Assembly: GCF_927312905.1 (NCBI RefSeq)
Contig: NZ_CAKMHQ010000052.1
Span: 1-62,340 of the forward strand
Source of the DNA: Candidatus Nitrotoga sp. 1052
Lineage (GTDB): Bacteria; Pseudomonadota; Gammaproteobacteria; Burkholderiales; Gallionellaceae
DNA length: 62,340 nt
Direction of reading: 5' to 3'
Positions 19,908-29,901 of the stretch are shown piece by piece. The notes beneath the pieces are model-generated. The model worked only from the letters and a program-made list of their open reading frames with translations, had not been told where the DNA came from and did not search any database. The position numbers were made by a program, and so were the translations under genes. Each line of letters starts with the position of its first letter. Within the stretch, counting starts at the first letter, position 1.

Positions 19908-20557
19908 TCCAGTTCAGCCAAATATACAAGCGCTACCCCGGAGGTTATGAAGCACTGAAAAATGTTAGTTTTGAGATCGCCGAGGGTGAAATGATATTCC
20001 TCACCGGCCATTCCGGCGCAGGCAAGAGCACTTTGCTCAAACTCATCGCTGCCATTGAGCGCCCCAACTCTGGCAGCATTGTAGTCAAAGGGCAGAACGT
20101 AAGTTCGATCAAGGGTGGTGCATTGCCCTACCTGCGTCGCAACCTCGGCTTAATTTTCCAGGATCATAAAATACTGTTCGACCGCAGCGTGTTCGACAAC
20201 GTAATGCTGCCATTGCAAATCTGCGGCTTCGATCACCGCGAAAGCGCCAAGCGCGTGCGGGCTGCGCTAGACAAGGTGGGCTTGCTCAAGCGCGAAAAAA
20301 CCAGCCCGCTCGCGCTGTCCGGCGGCGAACAACAACGTTTGTGCATCGCACGCGCCATAGTCAACCGCCCTTCCATCCTGCTGGCAGATGAACCGACCGG
20401 CAATCTTGACGTGGACTATGCCAGCGACATCATGGGTATCTTCAAATCGTTTCATCAGGTTGGCGTCACGCTGCTAATTTCCTCCCATGACGAAAGCATT
20501 CTGCGCCAATTCAAGGGGCGCGTGCTGGCACTAAAAAATGGGGAGTTGTGCCCATGA
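19904..20557 (+). CDS. ftsE: Cell division ATP-binding protein FtsE
   Basis: A 217-residue ABC ATPase with Walker [10 protein letters not shown], the Q-loop FQDHKIL, signature LSGGEQQR and Walker [13 protein letters not shown], all typical of the MacB/LolD/FtsE class. With FtsX it couples the divisome to activation of peptidoglycan amidases. The start overlaps the ftsY stop and the stop overlaps the ftsX start, so all three genes are translationally coupled. Confidence 0.97.
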   Translation: MIQFSQIYKRYPGGYEALKNVSFEIAEGEMIFLTGHSGAGKSTLLKLIAAIERPNSGSIVVKGQNVSSIKGGALPYLRRNLGLIFQDHKILFDRSVFDNVMLPLQICGFDHRESAKRVRAALDKVGLLKREKTSPLALSGGEQQRLCIARAIVNRPSILLADEPTGNLDVDYASDIMGIFKSFHQVGVTLLISSHDESILRQFKGRVLALKNGELCP

Positions 20558-21462
20558 AAAACTGGCTGATATCGCATGCCCACGTGTTGCTGTTTACCCT
20601 GCGCCGTTTCATCACCACACCGCTGTCCAGCCTGTTAAATATTCTGGTCATCGGAATCGCACTAAGCTTGCCGGCGGGCATGTATTTATTGCTGAAAAGC
20701 GTACAAAGCTTGGCTGAACAAGAAGTTGGCACACCACAGATCAGCATATTCTTGAGCATGGATGCCAGCAAGGACGAAGTCGTCCATATCGGCAAACAAT
20801 TGAAGCAACACGCTGGCGTCAACCAGGTAAAATTTGTGCCACGTGACCAAGCGCTGGAACAGCTAAAGCAGACCACCGGACTGACGGACGTAATAGGCGG
20901 AATGGCGCAAAACCCGCTGCCGGATGCTTATATTGTTTATCCAAAAATATCTGATGCGCAAGCGCTGGAAGCGTTGCGCGATGAGTTGCAAAAATGGCCT
21001 AAACTCGAGCATGTGCAACTGGATTCAGCTTGGGCTCACAAGCTTGAAGCAATACTCAAATTCGGTTTGTTGGCCGTACTCATTCTCGCCGTGCTGCTTA
21101 GTTTTGCGCTAGTGGCCGTTACTTTCAACACCATCCGTTTGCAAATCCTCACTCAGCGCGACGAAATTGAAGTGTCCAAACTGATCGGCGCCACCAATGC
21201 CTTCATTCGCCGGCCATTTCTGTACTTCGGACTTCTACAGGGGCTGCTAGGTGGTGCCGCGGCGTGGCTCATCATTACCATCAGCTTATATTTGCTCAAT
21301 AACAGCCTCTCTGAGTTGACGCATTTGTATGCCAGCAGCTTTACTCTGCACTTACCCTCCGTAGGCGACAGCTCCACACTGCTGCTGTTATCGGCCTACC
21401 TTGGCTGGCTAGGCGCTTGGCTATCCGTCGCCCAGCACTTATGGAAAATTGAACCTCGTTAA
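20554..21462 (+). CDS. ftsX: Cell division protein FtsX
   Basis: A 302-residue integral membrane protein and partner of FtsE. A first membrane segment (SLLNILVIGIALSLPAGMYLL) is followed by the periplasmic loop with VKFVPRDQALEQLK and NPLPDAYIVYP, then three further membrane segments in the C-terminal FtsX/MacB-type domain (LAVLILAVLLSFALVAV, the GLLGGAAAWLIITI region and LLLLSAYLGWLGAWL). The ATG at 20554 overlaps the ftsE stop as ATGA; a GTG six bases upstream is less likely. Confidence 0.96.
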   Translation: MKNWLISHAHVLLFTLRRFITTPLSSLLNILVIGIALSLPAGMYLLLKSVQSLAEQEVGTPQISIFLSMDASKDEVVHIGKQLKQHAGVNQVKFVPRDQALEQLKQTTGLTDVIGGMAQNPLPDAYIVYPKISDAQALEALRDELQKWPKLEHVQLDSAWAHKLEAILKFGLLAVLILAVLLSFALVAVTFNTIRLQILTQRDEIEVSKLIGATNAFIRRPFLYFGLLQGLLGGAAAWLIITISLYLLNNSLSELTHLYASSFTLHLPSVGDSSTLLLLSAYLGWLGAWLSVAQHLWKIEPR

Positions 21463-21643
21463 GGGCATCCTACATTTCTTTCTGTACCCAACAATAAACA
21501 TATTCGTGACAATTATGACTTTTAACAAAAGATTGTGACTGCTTCGATTGTGTTATCGTTTATTCACTTGTTGAACTTAAATTAACGCCGTGTCTTCCAA
21601 TTCTCTATGTATGGCATTGTCTAGAAATTAAAATGAGGAAATC

Positions 21644-22855
21644 ATGAGATTCCAATATTTTTACCCAGTGCTGGCTGCCGGTTTCACACTTGCTTTGCTT
21701 TCTTCGCTTGCCTCAGCCAAAACACCGGAACAAATTTTTGAACAAGTGTCACCTTCCGTTGTGGTAGTAGACATCTTTGATTCGAAGGATGAATTCCTTG
21801 GGCAGGGCAGTGGCGTGGTGATAGGCGCCGGCCAGGTCATTACCAATTGTCATGTTGCGAAAAGAGGCAAAAGCCGGCAAGTGCGGCAATCCGGCAAAAC
21901 ATTTTCTGCCACAATGCAATACTCAGACCCTAGTCGCGATCTGTGCCAGTTAAATGTACCGGATTTGCGAGCGCCCCCCGTCGTTCTGGGTACCGCTAAA
22001 AAGCTCAAGGTTGGCCAGCGCGTCTATGCCATCGGCGCACCGGAAGATCTGGAGCTGACCTTAAGCGAAGGACTTATCTCCAGTTTGCGCCCACATGAAG
22101 GCTCGGAATACATCCAGACCTCCGCCGCGATTTCTCTCGGCTCCAGCGGTGGTGGGCTATTCGATGACCAAGGGCAATTAATCGGCATCACTACGTTTTA
22201 TCACGCCGAGGGACAAAATCTTAACTTCGCCCTGCCCGTAGATTGGATAGGGGAGCTGCCGAAACGGGCTCAGGGCGCTCTGCCGGTAGCGAAAAAGAGC
22301 GGGCTGGCTTGGCTTAACCGCGTCGTTGCGCTGGAACACAAAAAAGACTGGCAAGGAATGTTGAAACTTTCACAACAGTGGGTCAAAAGCGAGCCGGTAA
22401 GTGCAGACGCTTGGTTTAGCTTGGGCATTGCTCACAAAAACCTTAAACAATATGAGCAAGCAATTAAAGCCTATCGAAGCGCGCTGCGCATTCAGCCTGA
22501 ATATGCAGACGCCTGGAATAATCTGGGCAATATCCATAACAACATCAAACAATACGAACAAGCAATTCAGGCCTATCGGGAGGCACTACGCATTGATCCA
22601 GAGTATGCCTCTGCCTGGAATAATTTGGGTATTGCTTACGGCAATTTTAAACAATACGAGCAGGCAATTTCCGCCTTTCGGGAGGCGGTTCGCATCGAAC
22701 CGGAAAAAGCAAGTGTCTGGTATAACTTGGGCGAGGCTTATTCCCGCCACGGTCAGCAGGACAAAGTGCTAGAGATTTATCAAACCCTACGCAAACTCGA
22801 CTTGCAAATAGCGAACGCGTATTCCAACACTTTTATTTTGCCTTTTGCCAAGTAA
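21644..22855 (+). CDS. Secreted trypsin-like serine protease with C-terminal TPR repeats
   Basis: A 403-residue protein with a signal peptide (cleaved after SLASA), then a chymotrypsin-fold domain. The triad can be read as His70 in ITNCHVAK, Asp in SDPSRDLCQL (about residue 102) and Ser about 168 in SLGSSGGGLFD. The typical HtrA PDZ domain is missing. Instead, residues 250-390 hold tetratricopeptide repeats (AWNNLGNIHNNIKQYEQAI type), the middle ones nearly identical. The architecture suggests a periplasmic protease whose TPRs recruit substrate or partner proteins (inference). It is monocistronic, with an ATGAGGAAATC leader before the ATG. Confidence 0.9.
   Translation: MRFQYFYPVLAAGFTLALLSSLASAKTPEQIFEQVSPSVVVVDIFDSKDEFLGQGSGVVIGAGQVITNCHVAKRGKSRQVRQSGKTFSATMQYSDPSRDLCQLNVPDLRAPPVVLGTAKKLKVGQRVYAIGAPEDLELTLSEGLISSLRPHEGSEYIQTSAAISLGSSGGGLFDDQGQLIGITTFYHAEGQNLNFALPVDWIGELPKRAQGALPVAKKSGLAWLNRVVALEHKKDWQGMLKLSQQWVKSEPVSADAWFSLGIAHKNLKQYEQAIKAYRSALRIQPEYADAWNNLGNIHNNIKQYEQAIQAYREALRIDPEYASAWNNLGIAYGNFKQYEQAISAFREAVRIEPEKASVWYNLGEAYSRHGQQDKVLEIYQTLRKLDLQIANAYSNTFILPFAK
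22417..22720 (+). repeat. 102-bp tandem repeats encoding TPR units
   Basis: Three consecutive units of 102 bp (34 codons) are very similar at DNA level, e.g. AAACAATATGAGCAAGCAAT, AAACAATACGAACAAGCAAT and AAACAATACGAGCAGGCAAT. They encode near-identical TPR motifs (KQYEQAI, AWNNLG). The similarity suggests recent duplication and a potential for copy-number change by slippage or recombination. Confidence 0.8.
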
Positions 22856-23270
22856 GGTATGCCTTGGCCATTCGAACGTGCCGAGCAAGGACTTTTAAAT
22901 CCGGGCGACACTATCGTAAAAGCAAGCAGCGGAAATGCCAGTCACGCGTGTGGCCGCGGTTAAAGGCTACAAAATGCTGGTAATAATATCCAATGGCCTT
23001 AGGTATGCTTCCCTGATATGGTTGTTTGCGGCATGGGCACAAGGATCACCATCATCGGGATTTATTTCCACATGCAAAATTTGAAGTCGCAATAGAAGCA
23101 TCACACAATCGCTGGTCAAGTTGAATTTTGGACCAAAGTTGGACTCACTGCATTTGGATAATCTCGTGTCGGTAAATTTTACACTCGACATGCCGTAGAC
23201 CCATAAGTAAACCGATACTGACGTAAATCATTAGATCAGCGTCAAAACCACTGCCGCATGATCGGTGGAT
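22856..23270. other. Non-coding stretch with a 24-bp imperfect palindrome
   Basis: No gene is supported. At 23167-23190, TGTCG and CGACA arms flank the near-palindromic GTAAATTTTAC. Its form recalls palindromic motifs I loosely associate with PEP-CTERM/exopolysaccharide regulons, but it lies 0.9 kb from the PEP-CTERM gene with a transposase remnant between, so any link is uncertain. Confidence 0.35.
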
Positions 23271-23720
23271 TTAAGCCACCCCGGACGTCCCGACATCGGT
23301 CAACCGACGCATTATTCGCTGGCACTGGCGTATGCTCAATTTGATCCCGTAGCAGCCCTCCAGGTGCTGCACCAAGAGCTTTCCGCTCCATTCCCGCTCA
23401 GAATATCCGCATACGTGCGGCGGCTTCTGCAAGTCGAGCACGAGGCATTGCCTCTGTTCACCAGCCAGCTTGGTGGGGCGCCCGCCAGAATGGTGCTCGC
23501 GCAATCCCTCTATACCGTGCTCATCGAGCGCATGCACCCAGCGCTCAACTGTGCGCGGATCATTCCCAAACCACCGCGCGACCTCGTAACAACTGCGACC
23601 TTCGGCGACCAGCAATACGCAGTGCAACCGGTGCAGAAAATGCGACTCGCAGGACGTCTTAACCGAGGCATGGATCACCTTCCGGACCCACTTCGCGCTG
23701 CTGAGGCTGAGTTTGCGCAA
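23271..23720 (-). pseudogene. IS630-like transposase N-terminal fragment (helix-turn-helix part)
   Basis: A 149-residue frame containing a helix-turn-helix of the IS630/winged-helix type: CYEVARWFGNDPRTVERWVHALDEHG followed by GLREHHSGGRPTKLAGEQR and a second domain ending in IRQCQRIMRRL. In full-length transposases this continues into a DDE catalytic domain. Here the frame ends shortly after (LTDVGTSGVA) and no DDE domain is found downstream on this strand. It is a truncated remnant or a stand-alone HTH protein of the same origin. A hairpin (ATAGGCTG at 23988-23995, CAGCCTAT at 24008-24015) lies between it and the PEP-CTERM gene. Confidence 0.65.
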
Positions 23721-24099
23721 GGCGTCAACTTCCCTCGATGTCTGACTGCAGAATCGCCATGCGGCGTAGGTTTTGTCGCATCAGGTTTTGCGGCGATTGG
23801 GCATAAACATTGCTTGAGAAATCATGTTGAGAGAAAAATATAGATCACATCGATTTTTAGTATAGCCGCGGCGGAGGGACGTAGCAACGAGCCGTGCCAG
23901 ATTGAAACGCGGGGAGGCTGATGATGAAGACCGGACTAATGAGGTTGCAACGAACATTCTGGAGAACCTTGTGGTCAGCTTGGGTGCATAGGCTGAATGC
24001 CAGTCTGCAGCCTATAGATAATGATCGCACGAGTTCCCGAGTCCGCCACCCCCGCATGCTTGGGGTAACCATCGCTTTCTCTTTAAGGAGGATTACCCC

Positions 24100-24915
24100 A
24101 TGATGTTGAAACGCTTACCGGTTATTGCTGTACTTGTTGTCACCTGCCTGCTGGGTGCGCCATTACAGGCCAGCGCAATGGCGATTGCCAACAGCACGCT
24201 GGACTTCAAGAATCTGTCAGTCACCCCTGCATCGGGGGAGATTTTGCTTGATGGGTCTTGGTTTCTCGAAACCTTCGCCCACGCGGACAACAGCCTCGGC
24301 CAGATCGACGAGCATTTCACGCCTGGAAGCTCTCCTGATACAGTCAGCGCGTCAGCGGCGGTAACTTGGGCGAGCGCTACAGGCACTGCCAGTGCGCCGA
24401 ATGACCCGCCTGACTTAGTTGTTACCGGCTTGGCGGAATCGGACGTCAACCTTCCAGGCTCCGGAGCGGCGGCGGCATTTGGCAAAAGCCGCAGTACGCT
24501 GTTCAATACTTTCACCCTCAGTGGCGGCGGTTCCAGCGTCGATGTCCAGTTCGCGATCGATATCTCCGGCCTGCTCAACGTCATGACCGATGCCTTCGGA
24601 TTGTTTGCGCAAACGGAAACGGTGTTCACCCTTGAAGTCGACGGCACCCCAATATTGTTCCATAACGACCTTCTGAGCATCGGGCCTAGCGATTCAGACA
24701 CGCGGTCGTTTTCGACGCACCTCTCGAACACTGTGACGCTCGCAGCCTTTGACCTTGACGGTTTGCCGCTGTCGCACTCTCTGCTGCTGGAAGCCGAAAC
24801 CGATCCGCGCGGCATGGTGGTTCCCGAGCCCCCCGTCGGTTTGCTGCTGATTACAGGGTTGGCTGCGCTGGCGGCGGCAAGACGTCGGCCGGTACTGGTT
24901 CGGCTAGAGGCGTGA
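24100..24915 (+). CDS. PEP-CTERM sorting-signal protein (exosortase substrate)
   Basis: A 271-residue exported protein with a signal peptide (MMLKRLPVIAVLVVTCLLGA, cleaved near QASA). Its body is low in charge and rich in Ser, Thr, Ala and Asp. The C-terminus is a clear PEP-CTERM signal: VPEP, the hydrophobic VGLLLITGLAALAA and the basic RRR. Exosortase (XrtA type) recognises such tails and anchors or releases the protein at the surface, usually with exopolysaccharide. No exosortase gene is in this window. The start has a very strong AAGGAGGA ribosome-binding site. The RHS gene begins 72 bp downstream, so co-expression is plausible. Confidence 0.85.
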   Translation: MMLKRLPVIAVLVVTCLLGAPLQASAMAIANSTLDFKNLSVTPASGEILLDGSWFLETFAHADNSLGQIDEHFTPGSSPDTVSASAAVTWASATGTASAPNDPPDLVVTGLAESDVNLPGSGAAAAFGKSRSTLFNTFTLSGGGSSVDVQFAIDISGLLNVMTDAFGLFAQTETVFTLEVDGTPILFHNDLLSIGPSDSDTRSFSTHLSNTVTLAAFDLDGLPLSHSLLLEAETDPRGMVVPEPPVGLLLITGLAALAAARRRPVLVRLEA

Positions 24916-24987
24916 TGCCTGGTCCACAAGAGTAACGTTTTTGCTTCGCTTTGCAAAAGCATAGAGCTAAAATTTGGAGGTGTTGCC

Positions 24988-27900
24988 ATGGGAAAGTCGA
25001 TACGGTTCTTGAGCGCTTTTTGGTTGCTGGTGCTTATTCTGTTTGGGTCGACAGGTGTCGAGGCGCGCTATATCGGTGGCGAGCCACCAAATAAGTGCAG
25101 CACTTGCGGTTGTGCCTGCAGATGCGCCGCGTGTCCAGCGCCCAACATTCCCTCCAGCGGCAGCAATCCCTCGTACACCGAAGGCAGCTTTGGCGACGGT
25201 TACAACGGTGGCCCAACAGTCAGTAGCGCTTTTGGTCCTACGCTGAGTTTCAGTGCTGTCTACAACAGCAAGCAGGCCGACGGCTCGCAGTCGCGTAGTA
25301 ACACGGTGATGGGCTACGGGTGGACGCACAGCTACAACACGCTCCTGTTTTCTCAGCGTGGACATATGTTCAGGCTGGGTTTCGATGGGCGGGTAACCAA
25401 GTACGCGCTGGGTGTGGGGGGCAAGTATACCGTCACCCCCGGTTACTTCGAGACACTGGTAAAGAACCCAGACGGCTCATTTACCCTGCGGCAAAAGGAC
25501 GGCACCACCTACCTATTCGCACAAGTGCCCGGCACGCCGTTCTTGGTCGAAGGGCCGGTGTGGCGATTGATCAGCATCACCGACCGCAACACCAACGTCA
25601 CGACTCTCTCCTATGTCTCCGGCAAGCTCACACAGGTCACCGACACCTACGGACGGAGCCTCACGTTCAGCTACACCGGCAATTTCCTCACGCAGGTCAC
25701 CGATCCCCTAGGACGCATCACGCGCTTTACCTATTCGGCCGGAACGCTGGTGCAGATCACCGACCCCGAGAACAAGTCGGTGAAATACACCTACAACTCG
25801 CTGGCGCAAGTTATTCGCAAGGTAGACAAGGATGGCCGGGTCTTTACCTATCAATACACCGGCGCGCAAAAGCCGGTAAGGATTACCGACGGGGGCGGTA
25901 ATCCGGTCCTGTCGATGACCAACATCAACAACTGGGCTACCGACGAGACAGTGCTCGCGATGAATCTGATGCGCCAGTATGTGCCATCGACTACCAGCAA
26001 GACCGATGGGCGCGGCAACGTGTGGCGCTACCAGTACGACAAGAACGGCTACATCTCCAAGATCACTGCCCCGGATGGCGCTATCACCAGCTATGTTTAC
26101 GATGCGGCGACCCTGCAGGTGGCAAGCATGACCGACGCCAACCTCCACACCACGAGCTACCAGTACGACCCCCTGGGCAACCTCCTCAAGAAGACCGATG
26201 CGCTGGGCTATGTGACAACCTACACATACGAGCCAGTATTCAACATGATGACCAGCATGACGGACGCCAACGGCCGGGGCACGACCTACGAGTACGATTC
26301 TCGAGGCAACCGGATCAAGGAAACCGATCCCTTGGGCGGGGTGCGAGTATGGACCTACGACAGCCACGGCAACGTGCTGACCGAAACGGACAAGAACGGT
26401 AACCTCACCACCTACCAGTATGATGCCTTCGGTCAGCGCACCAAGGTGACCGACGCGCTGGGCAACTTCGCCACGATGACCTACGATGCGGTGGGAAACA
26501 TGATCTCGCGCACCAACGCGCGAGGTTTCACAACGAGCTACCAGTACGATGGATTGAACCGCCTGGTAAACGAGATCCGGCCCGTTGGCGACCCGCTGCA
26601 GGCCGACACCAGTTTTTTCTATGACGGCCAGGGCAACCGTATGGAAGTGATCGACCGCAACGACAATAATACGACCTACCAATATGACCTGCGCCAGCGC
26701 CTTGTCAAGACCACCGATGCGCTCGGTCAAACGATGAAATACACCTACGATGGCAACGACAACCGCATCTCCGCTACCGATAAGAACAACCACACCACAA
26801 CGTTTGAATACGACGTGCAGAACCGTTTGGTCAAGACGACCGATGCCATCGGCAACATGACGACGATGACTTACGACGGAGTTGGTAACCGCCTTACCGA
26901 GACAGACGCCAACGGACATACGACGACTTACCAGTATGACGCGCTAAACCGGATGGTGAAAAAGACCGACGCCGAGGCGAACATCACGCAGATGCTCTAC
27001 GACATGGTAGGAGGTTGCCCTGAATGCACCGGCCCGACCAGAGGATCAAGTCTCATCACCAAGCAGATCGACGCCGAAGGCAAGGTGACCTACTTCAAGT
27101 ATGACGGACTGGATCGATTGATCATCCAGAATCGCAAGCAGACCGACACAGCCGACATGATCGATAGTGATGATGCTGTGACGCGCTACAGCTACGACGC
27201 CCAAAGCAACCGGCTCACAATAACCGAGCCCAACGGCAATGTGACGAGCTACGTCTACGATGCATTGAACCGCCCGGTGAAGCTGGTCAACGCCGCTGGC
27301 GACACGACTGTCAAGACTTACGATCAGAACGGTAACGTCAAGACCGTCACTGCACCGAATCTGAACGTCACGACCAACACTTACGATGCGCTTGATCGCC
27401 TAACCCGCGTGGACGACTCGGTAGGTCTTGTTGCCACCTATACCTACGACGCGGTGGGCAACCGCCTCACCGAGAAGGACGGCAACGGCAACGGCACCAC
27501 GAACACCTATGACACTATCTATCGGATTACCGATGTGACCGACGCGCTGGGTAAGAGCACGCATTATGACTACGATGCAGTCGGCAACCTGCTGAAGCTC
27601 ACCGACCGCGAGGGTAACGCCACGACCTATGTCTACGACGATATCAACCGGCGCACGCAGATGACCGATGCCCAGCCATTCGTCACTACTTACGAGTATG
27701 ACGGCGTGGGCAACCTGAAGAAGATCAATGCATTCAACGACACCGAAGATCCTGTCGACCCGCCACAAGTTACCTCCTATGACTATGACAATATTAACCG
27801 TCTAATCAAGGAAACCTACGCGGACACTCGCATGCGAACCTTTACCTACGACCGTGTGGGCAATCTCAAGACCCGCACCGACCAGAAGGGGCAGGTGACC

Positions 27901-29901
27901 AGCTACAGCTACAGCGATCTGTATTTCCTCACTCAGCGCGACTATCCGACCAGCGCCGATGCCAACATGAGCTATGACCTTTCGGGGCGGCTGCTGACAG
28001 CCGAGCGCGGCGGCTGGTTGGTCACGTATATATACGACGGCGCCAACCGGGTCACCACCACAGTTCAAAACGGCAAGACGCTCAATTACACCTACAACAT
28101 TCCCGTGCGAACTCGCACCGTAACCTATCCGGGTGGGCGGTCCATCACCGAAGCCACCGATGCACGCAGCCGGCTGGACAAAATCGACGATGCGATTTCG
28201 CCGCCACCGATCGTGCATTACAGCTACGACCTGGGCAACCGCGTCGTCTCGCGCGTCTACAGAAATCAGACGGCAACGCGCTACGGCTACAACGCCAACA
28301 ACTGGATCACGAGCCTCAATCATGTCAAAGCCGACTTAACCCGAATCGCTGGTTTCACCTATGACTTCGACAATGAGGGCAACAAGGACTTCGAGAACAA
28401 GCTCGCCGACGCGGCGAATTCCCAGACCAAGTCCGAGGCATACCAGTACGACAATATCTACCGGCTGATCGACTATAAGGTCGGCACGCTCGCGGGTTCG
28501 ACAGTTCCCGTGCCGACCACACAGACGCAGTACACGCTCGATGGCGTCGGTAACTGGAACATCAAGACCAAGGATGCGATCCCCGAGACACGCACCCACA
28601 ACGCGGTGAATGAGATCACGTCGATCAACGGCGCACCTATCGTCTCAGATTTCAACGGCAACACGAGCGAGGATACACTGTATAGCTATGCCTACGACGA
28701 GGAGAACCGGCTCACTGCAGTGACGCGCAAGTCGGATAGCAAACTGGTGGGGCAGTATCAGTACGATGCGCTCTCCCGGCGGGTGAAGAAGATCGCCGAT
28801 CCGACACTCGGGCCGCCCACTTCCATCGAGACCCGCTACTTCTACGACGATGCGAGGATCGTCGAGGAGCAGAACACGAGTGGTACAACGCAGGCCACCT
28901 ACGTCTACGGCAACTACGTGGACGAGATCCTGACGATGGATCGCGCTGGCCAAGCATACTATTACCATCAGAATAGCCTGTGGTCGGTGGAGGCGGTGAC
29001 TGACAGTGCAGCCAATGTGGTGGAGCGTTACGCCTACGACGCCTATGGGCTACCTGCAATATTCAATGGCGCCGGCGCTGCGGTAACACCCAACCCCTGT
29101 GGCACGCCGCACAGCGCGATTGGGAATCCGTGGATGTTCACAGGACGCCAGCTCGATGAGGAGACTGGACTCTACTTCTACCGTGCTCGATACTATGACC
29201 CGGTGAAGGGGAGGTTCTTGCAGCGAGATACATTCGGCTATGTGGATGGATTGAATTTGTATGAATATGTCCGCAGTAATCCCACAAACCTAATTGATGC
29301 TAGTGGAGCCGGGGCAGTGGGCATAGTTGTAAGAGTTATTGCAGGTGCGCTGTTGTCTGCTACAGCACAGGAGGCATATACACGTGTAAGGCCGCCTTCT
29401 GATGACAAGATCCCGTGGGGAACCATCGACAGGGAAGCAACAGGCGAGTTCAACGCTAGTACAGGTCAGCTGCTTCCGATTAAGGGGGTGCGTGATCTTG
29501 ATTCGAAGAGACCACCCTGTGTTAGCGGCGATGCGGATAGTTGGATGGAATGGTTCTACAATAGAACGTGGGGCGGGAATAAGTTTAGATTCAAGGTCGA
29601 ATGGTCATACAACGGTTGTGATATTACGTCCTTAGCCGTCCAGACTAACTTGACTTCGTGGGGAGCAACTGGAGGTGTTATGTACGTAAGGATAGACGAT
29701 GTTACTGTAAGAAAACTAGAAAAGAGTCCGCCCGGATGTTACTGTTGTATAAAGCCTGCATGTGGGAAAGTATCACTGACGTTTCATATAAGACAGTGGA
29801 GTTTGATCTTTCAAAATAAAAAGGATTCACCAACGTGGGGTATAGAAATTTGCGCAAATGGTTGGTCCGGTAATAAGGACTGGGGAGGTTTTGGTCCGTA
29901 A
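24988..29901 (+). CDS. RHS/YD-repeat secreted protein with unrecognised C-terminal tip
   Basis: A 1637-residue protein. A Sec signal peptide (ending near GVEA) and a cysteine-rich start (GGEPPNKCSTCGC) precede a DUF6531-like segment with GYGWTHSYNTLLF. Then come dozens of YD repeats (TTYQYDALNR type) to about residue 1400, a CPEC insert near residue 675, and the RHS core end GRFLQRDTFGYVDGLNLYEY and NPTNLIDASG. The last roughly 195 residues form a variable tip: a hydrophobic start (AVGIVVRVIAGALLSATA), then a Cys/Trp-rich domain (PPGCYCCIKPACGKVSL and WGIEICANGW). The tip's DNA is visibly less GC-rich than the core. RHS proteins form a shell that encloses a tip, usually a toxin. I recognise no toxin family here and see no immunity gene directly after it. 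Confidence 0.9.
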   Translation: MGKSIRFLSAFWLLVLILFGSTGVEARYIGGEPPNKCSTCGCACRCAACPAPNIPSSGSNPSYTEGSFGDGYNGGPTVSSAFGPTLSFSAVYNSKQADGSQSRSNTVMGYGWTHSYNTLLFSQRGHMFRLGFDGRVTKYALGVGGKYTVTPGYFETLVKNPDGSFTLRQKDGTTYLFAQVPGTPFLVEGPVWRLISITDRNTNVTTLSYVSGKLTQVTDTYGRSLTFSYTGNFLTQVTDPLGRITRFTYSAGTLVQITDPENKSVKYTYNSLAQVIRKVDKDGRVFTYQYTGAQKPVRITDGGGNPVLSMTNINNWATDETVLAMNLMRQYVPSTTSKTDGRGNVWRYQYDKNGYISKITAPDGAITSYVYDAATLQVASMTDANLHTTSYQYDPLGNLLKKTDALGYVTTYTYEPVFNMMTSMTDANGRGTTYEYDSRGNRIKETDPLGGVRVWTYDSHGNVLTETDKNGNLTTYQYDAFGQRTKVTDALGNFATMTYDAVGNMISRTNARGFTTSYQYDGLNRLVNEIRPVGDPLQADTSFFYDGQGNRMEVIDRNDNNTTYQYDLRQRLVKTTDALGQTMKYTYDGNDNRISATDKNNHTTTFEYDVQNRLVKTTDAIGNMTTMTYDGVGNRLTETDANGHTTTYQYDALNRMVKKTDAEANITQMLYDMVGGCPECTGPTRGSSLITKQIDAEGKVTYFKYDGLDRLIIQNRKQTDTADMIDSDDAVTRYSYDAQSNRLTITEPNGNVTSYVYDALNRPVKLVNAAGDTTVKTYDQNGNVKTVTAPNLNVTTNTYDALDRLTRVDDSVGLVATYTYDAVGNRLTEKDGNGNGTTNTYDTIYRITDVTDALGKSTHYDYDAVGNLLKLTDREGNATTYVYDDINRRTQMTDAQPFVTTYEYDGVGNLKKINAFNDTEDPVDPPQVTSYDYDNINRLIKETYADTRMRTFTYDRVGNLKTRTDQKGQVTSYSYSDLYFLTQRDYPTSADANMSYDLSGRLLTAERGGWLVTYIYDGANRVTTTVQNGKTLNYTYNIPVRTRTVTYPGGRSITEATDARSRLDKIDDAISPPPIVHYSYDLGNRVVSRVYRNQTATRYGYNANNWITSLNHVKADLTRIAGFTYDFDNEGNKDFENKLADAANSQTKSEAYQYDNIYRLIDYKVGTLAGSTVPVPTTQTQYTLDGVGNWNIKTKDAIPETRTHNAVNEITSINGAPIVSDFNGNTSEDTLYSYAYDEENRLTAVTRKSDSKLVGQYQYDALSRRVKKIADPTLGPPTSIETRYFYDDARIVEEQNTSGTTQATYVYGNYVDEILTMDRAGQAYYYHQNSLWSVEAVTDSAANVVERYAYDAYGLPAIFNGAGAAVTPNPCGTPHSAIGNPWMFTGRQLDEETGLYFYRARYYDPVKGRFLQRDTFGYVDGLNLYEYVRSNPTNLIDASGAGAVGIVVRVIAGALLSATAQEAYTRVRPPSDDKIPWGTIDREATGEFNASTGQLLPIKGVRDLDSKRPPCVSGDADSWMEWFYNRTWGGNKFRFKVEWSYNGCDITSLAVQTNLTSWGATGGVMYVRIDDVTVRKLEKSPPGCYCCIKPACGKVSLTFHIRQWSLIFQNKKDSPTWGIEICANGWSGNKDWGGFGP

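Noticed and set aside
22417-22720. Short regular repeats considered as a CRISPR array
   Set aside because: They are in-frame TPR coding repeats without spacers; no cas genes are present anywhere in the window.
23265-23843. Plus-strand frame of 192 codons opposite the IS630-like fragment
   Set aside because: The minus strand has a clear HTH; this is its antisense.
23881-23900. A sigma-54-like TGGCAC...TTGCT string on the minus strand upstream of the PEP-CTERM gene
   Set aside because: The GG-GC spacing is 11 rather than 10 and it points away from the PEP-CTERM gene.
25708-26919. Long open frame on the minus strand inside the RHS gene (403 codons)
   Set aside because: A shadow of the repetitive, GC-rich YD-repeat coding; no start signal or family features.
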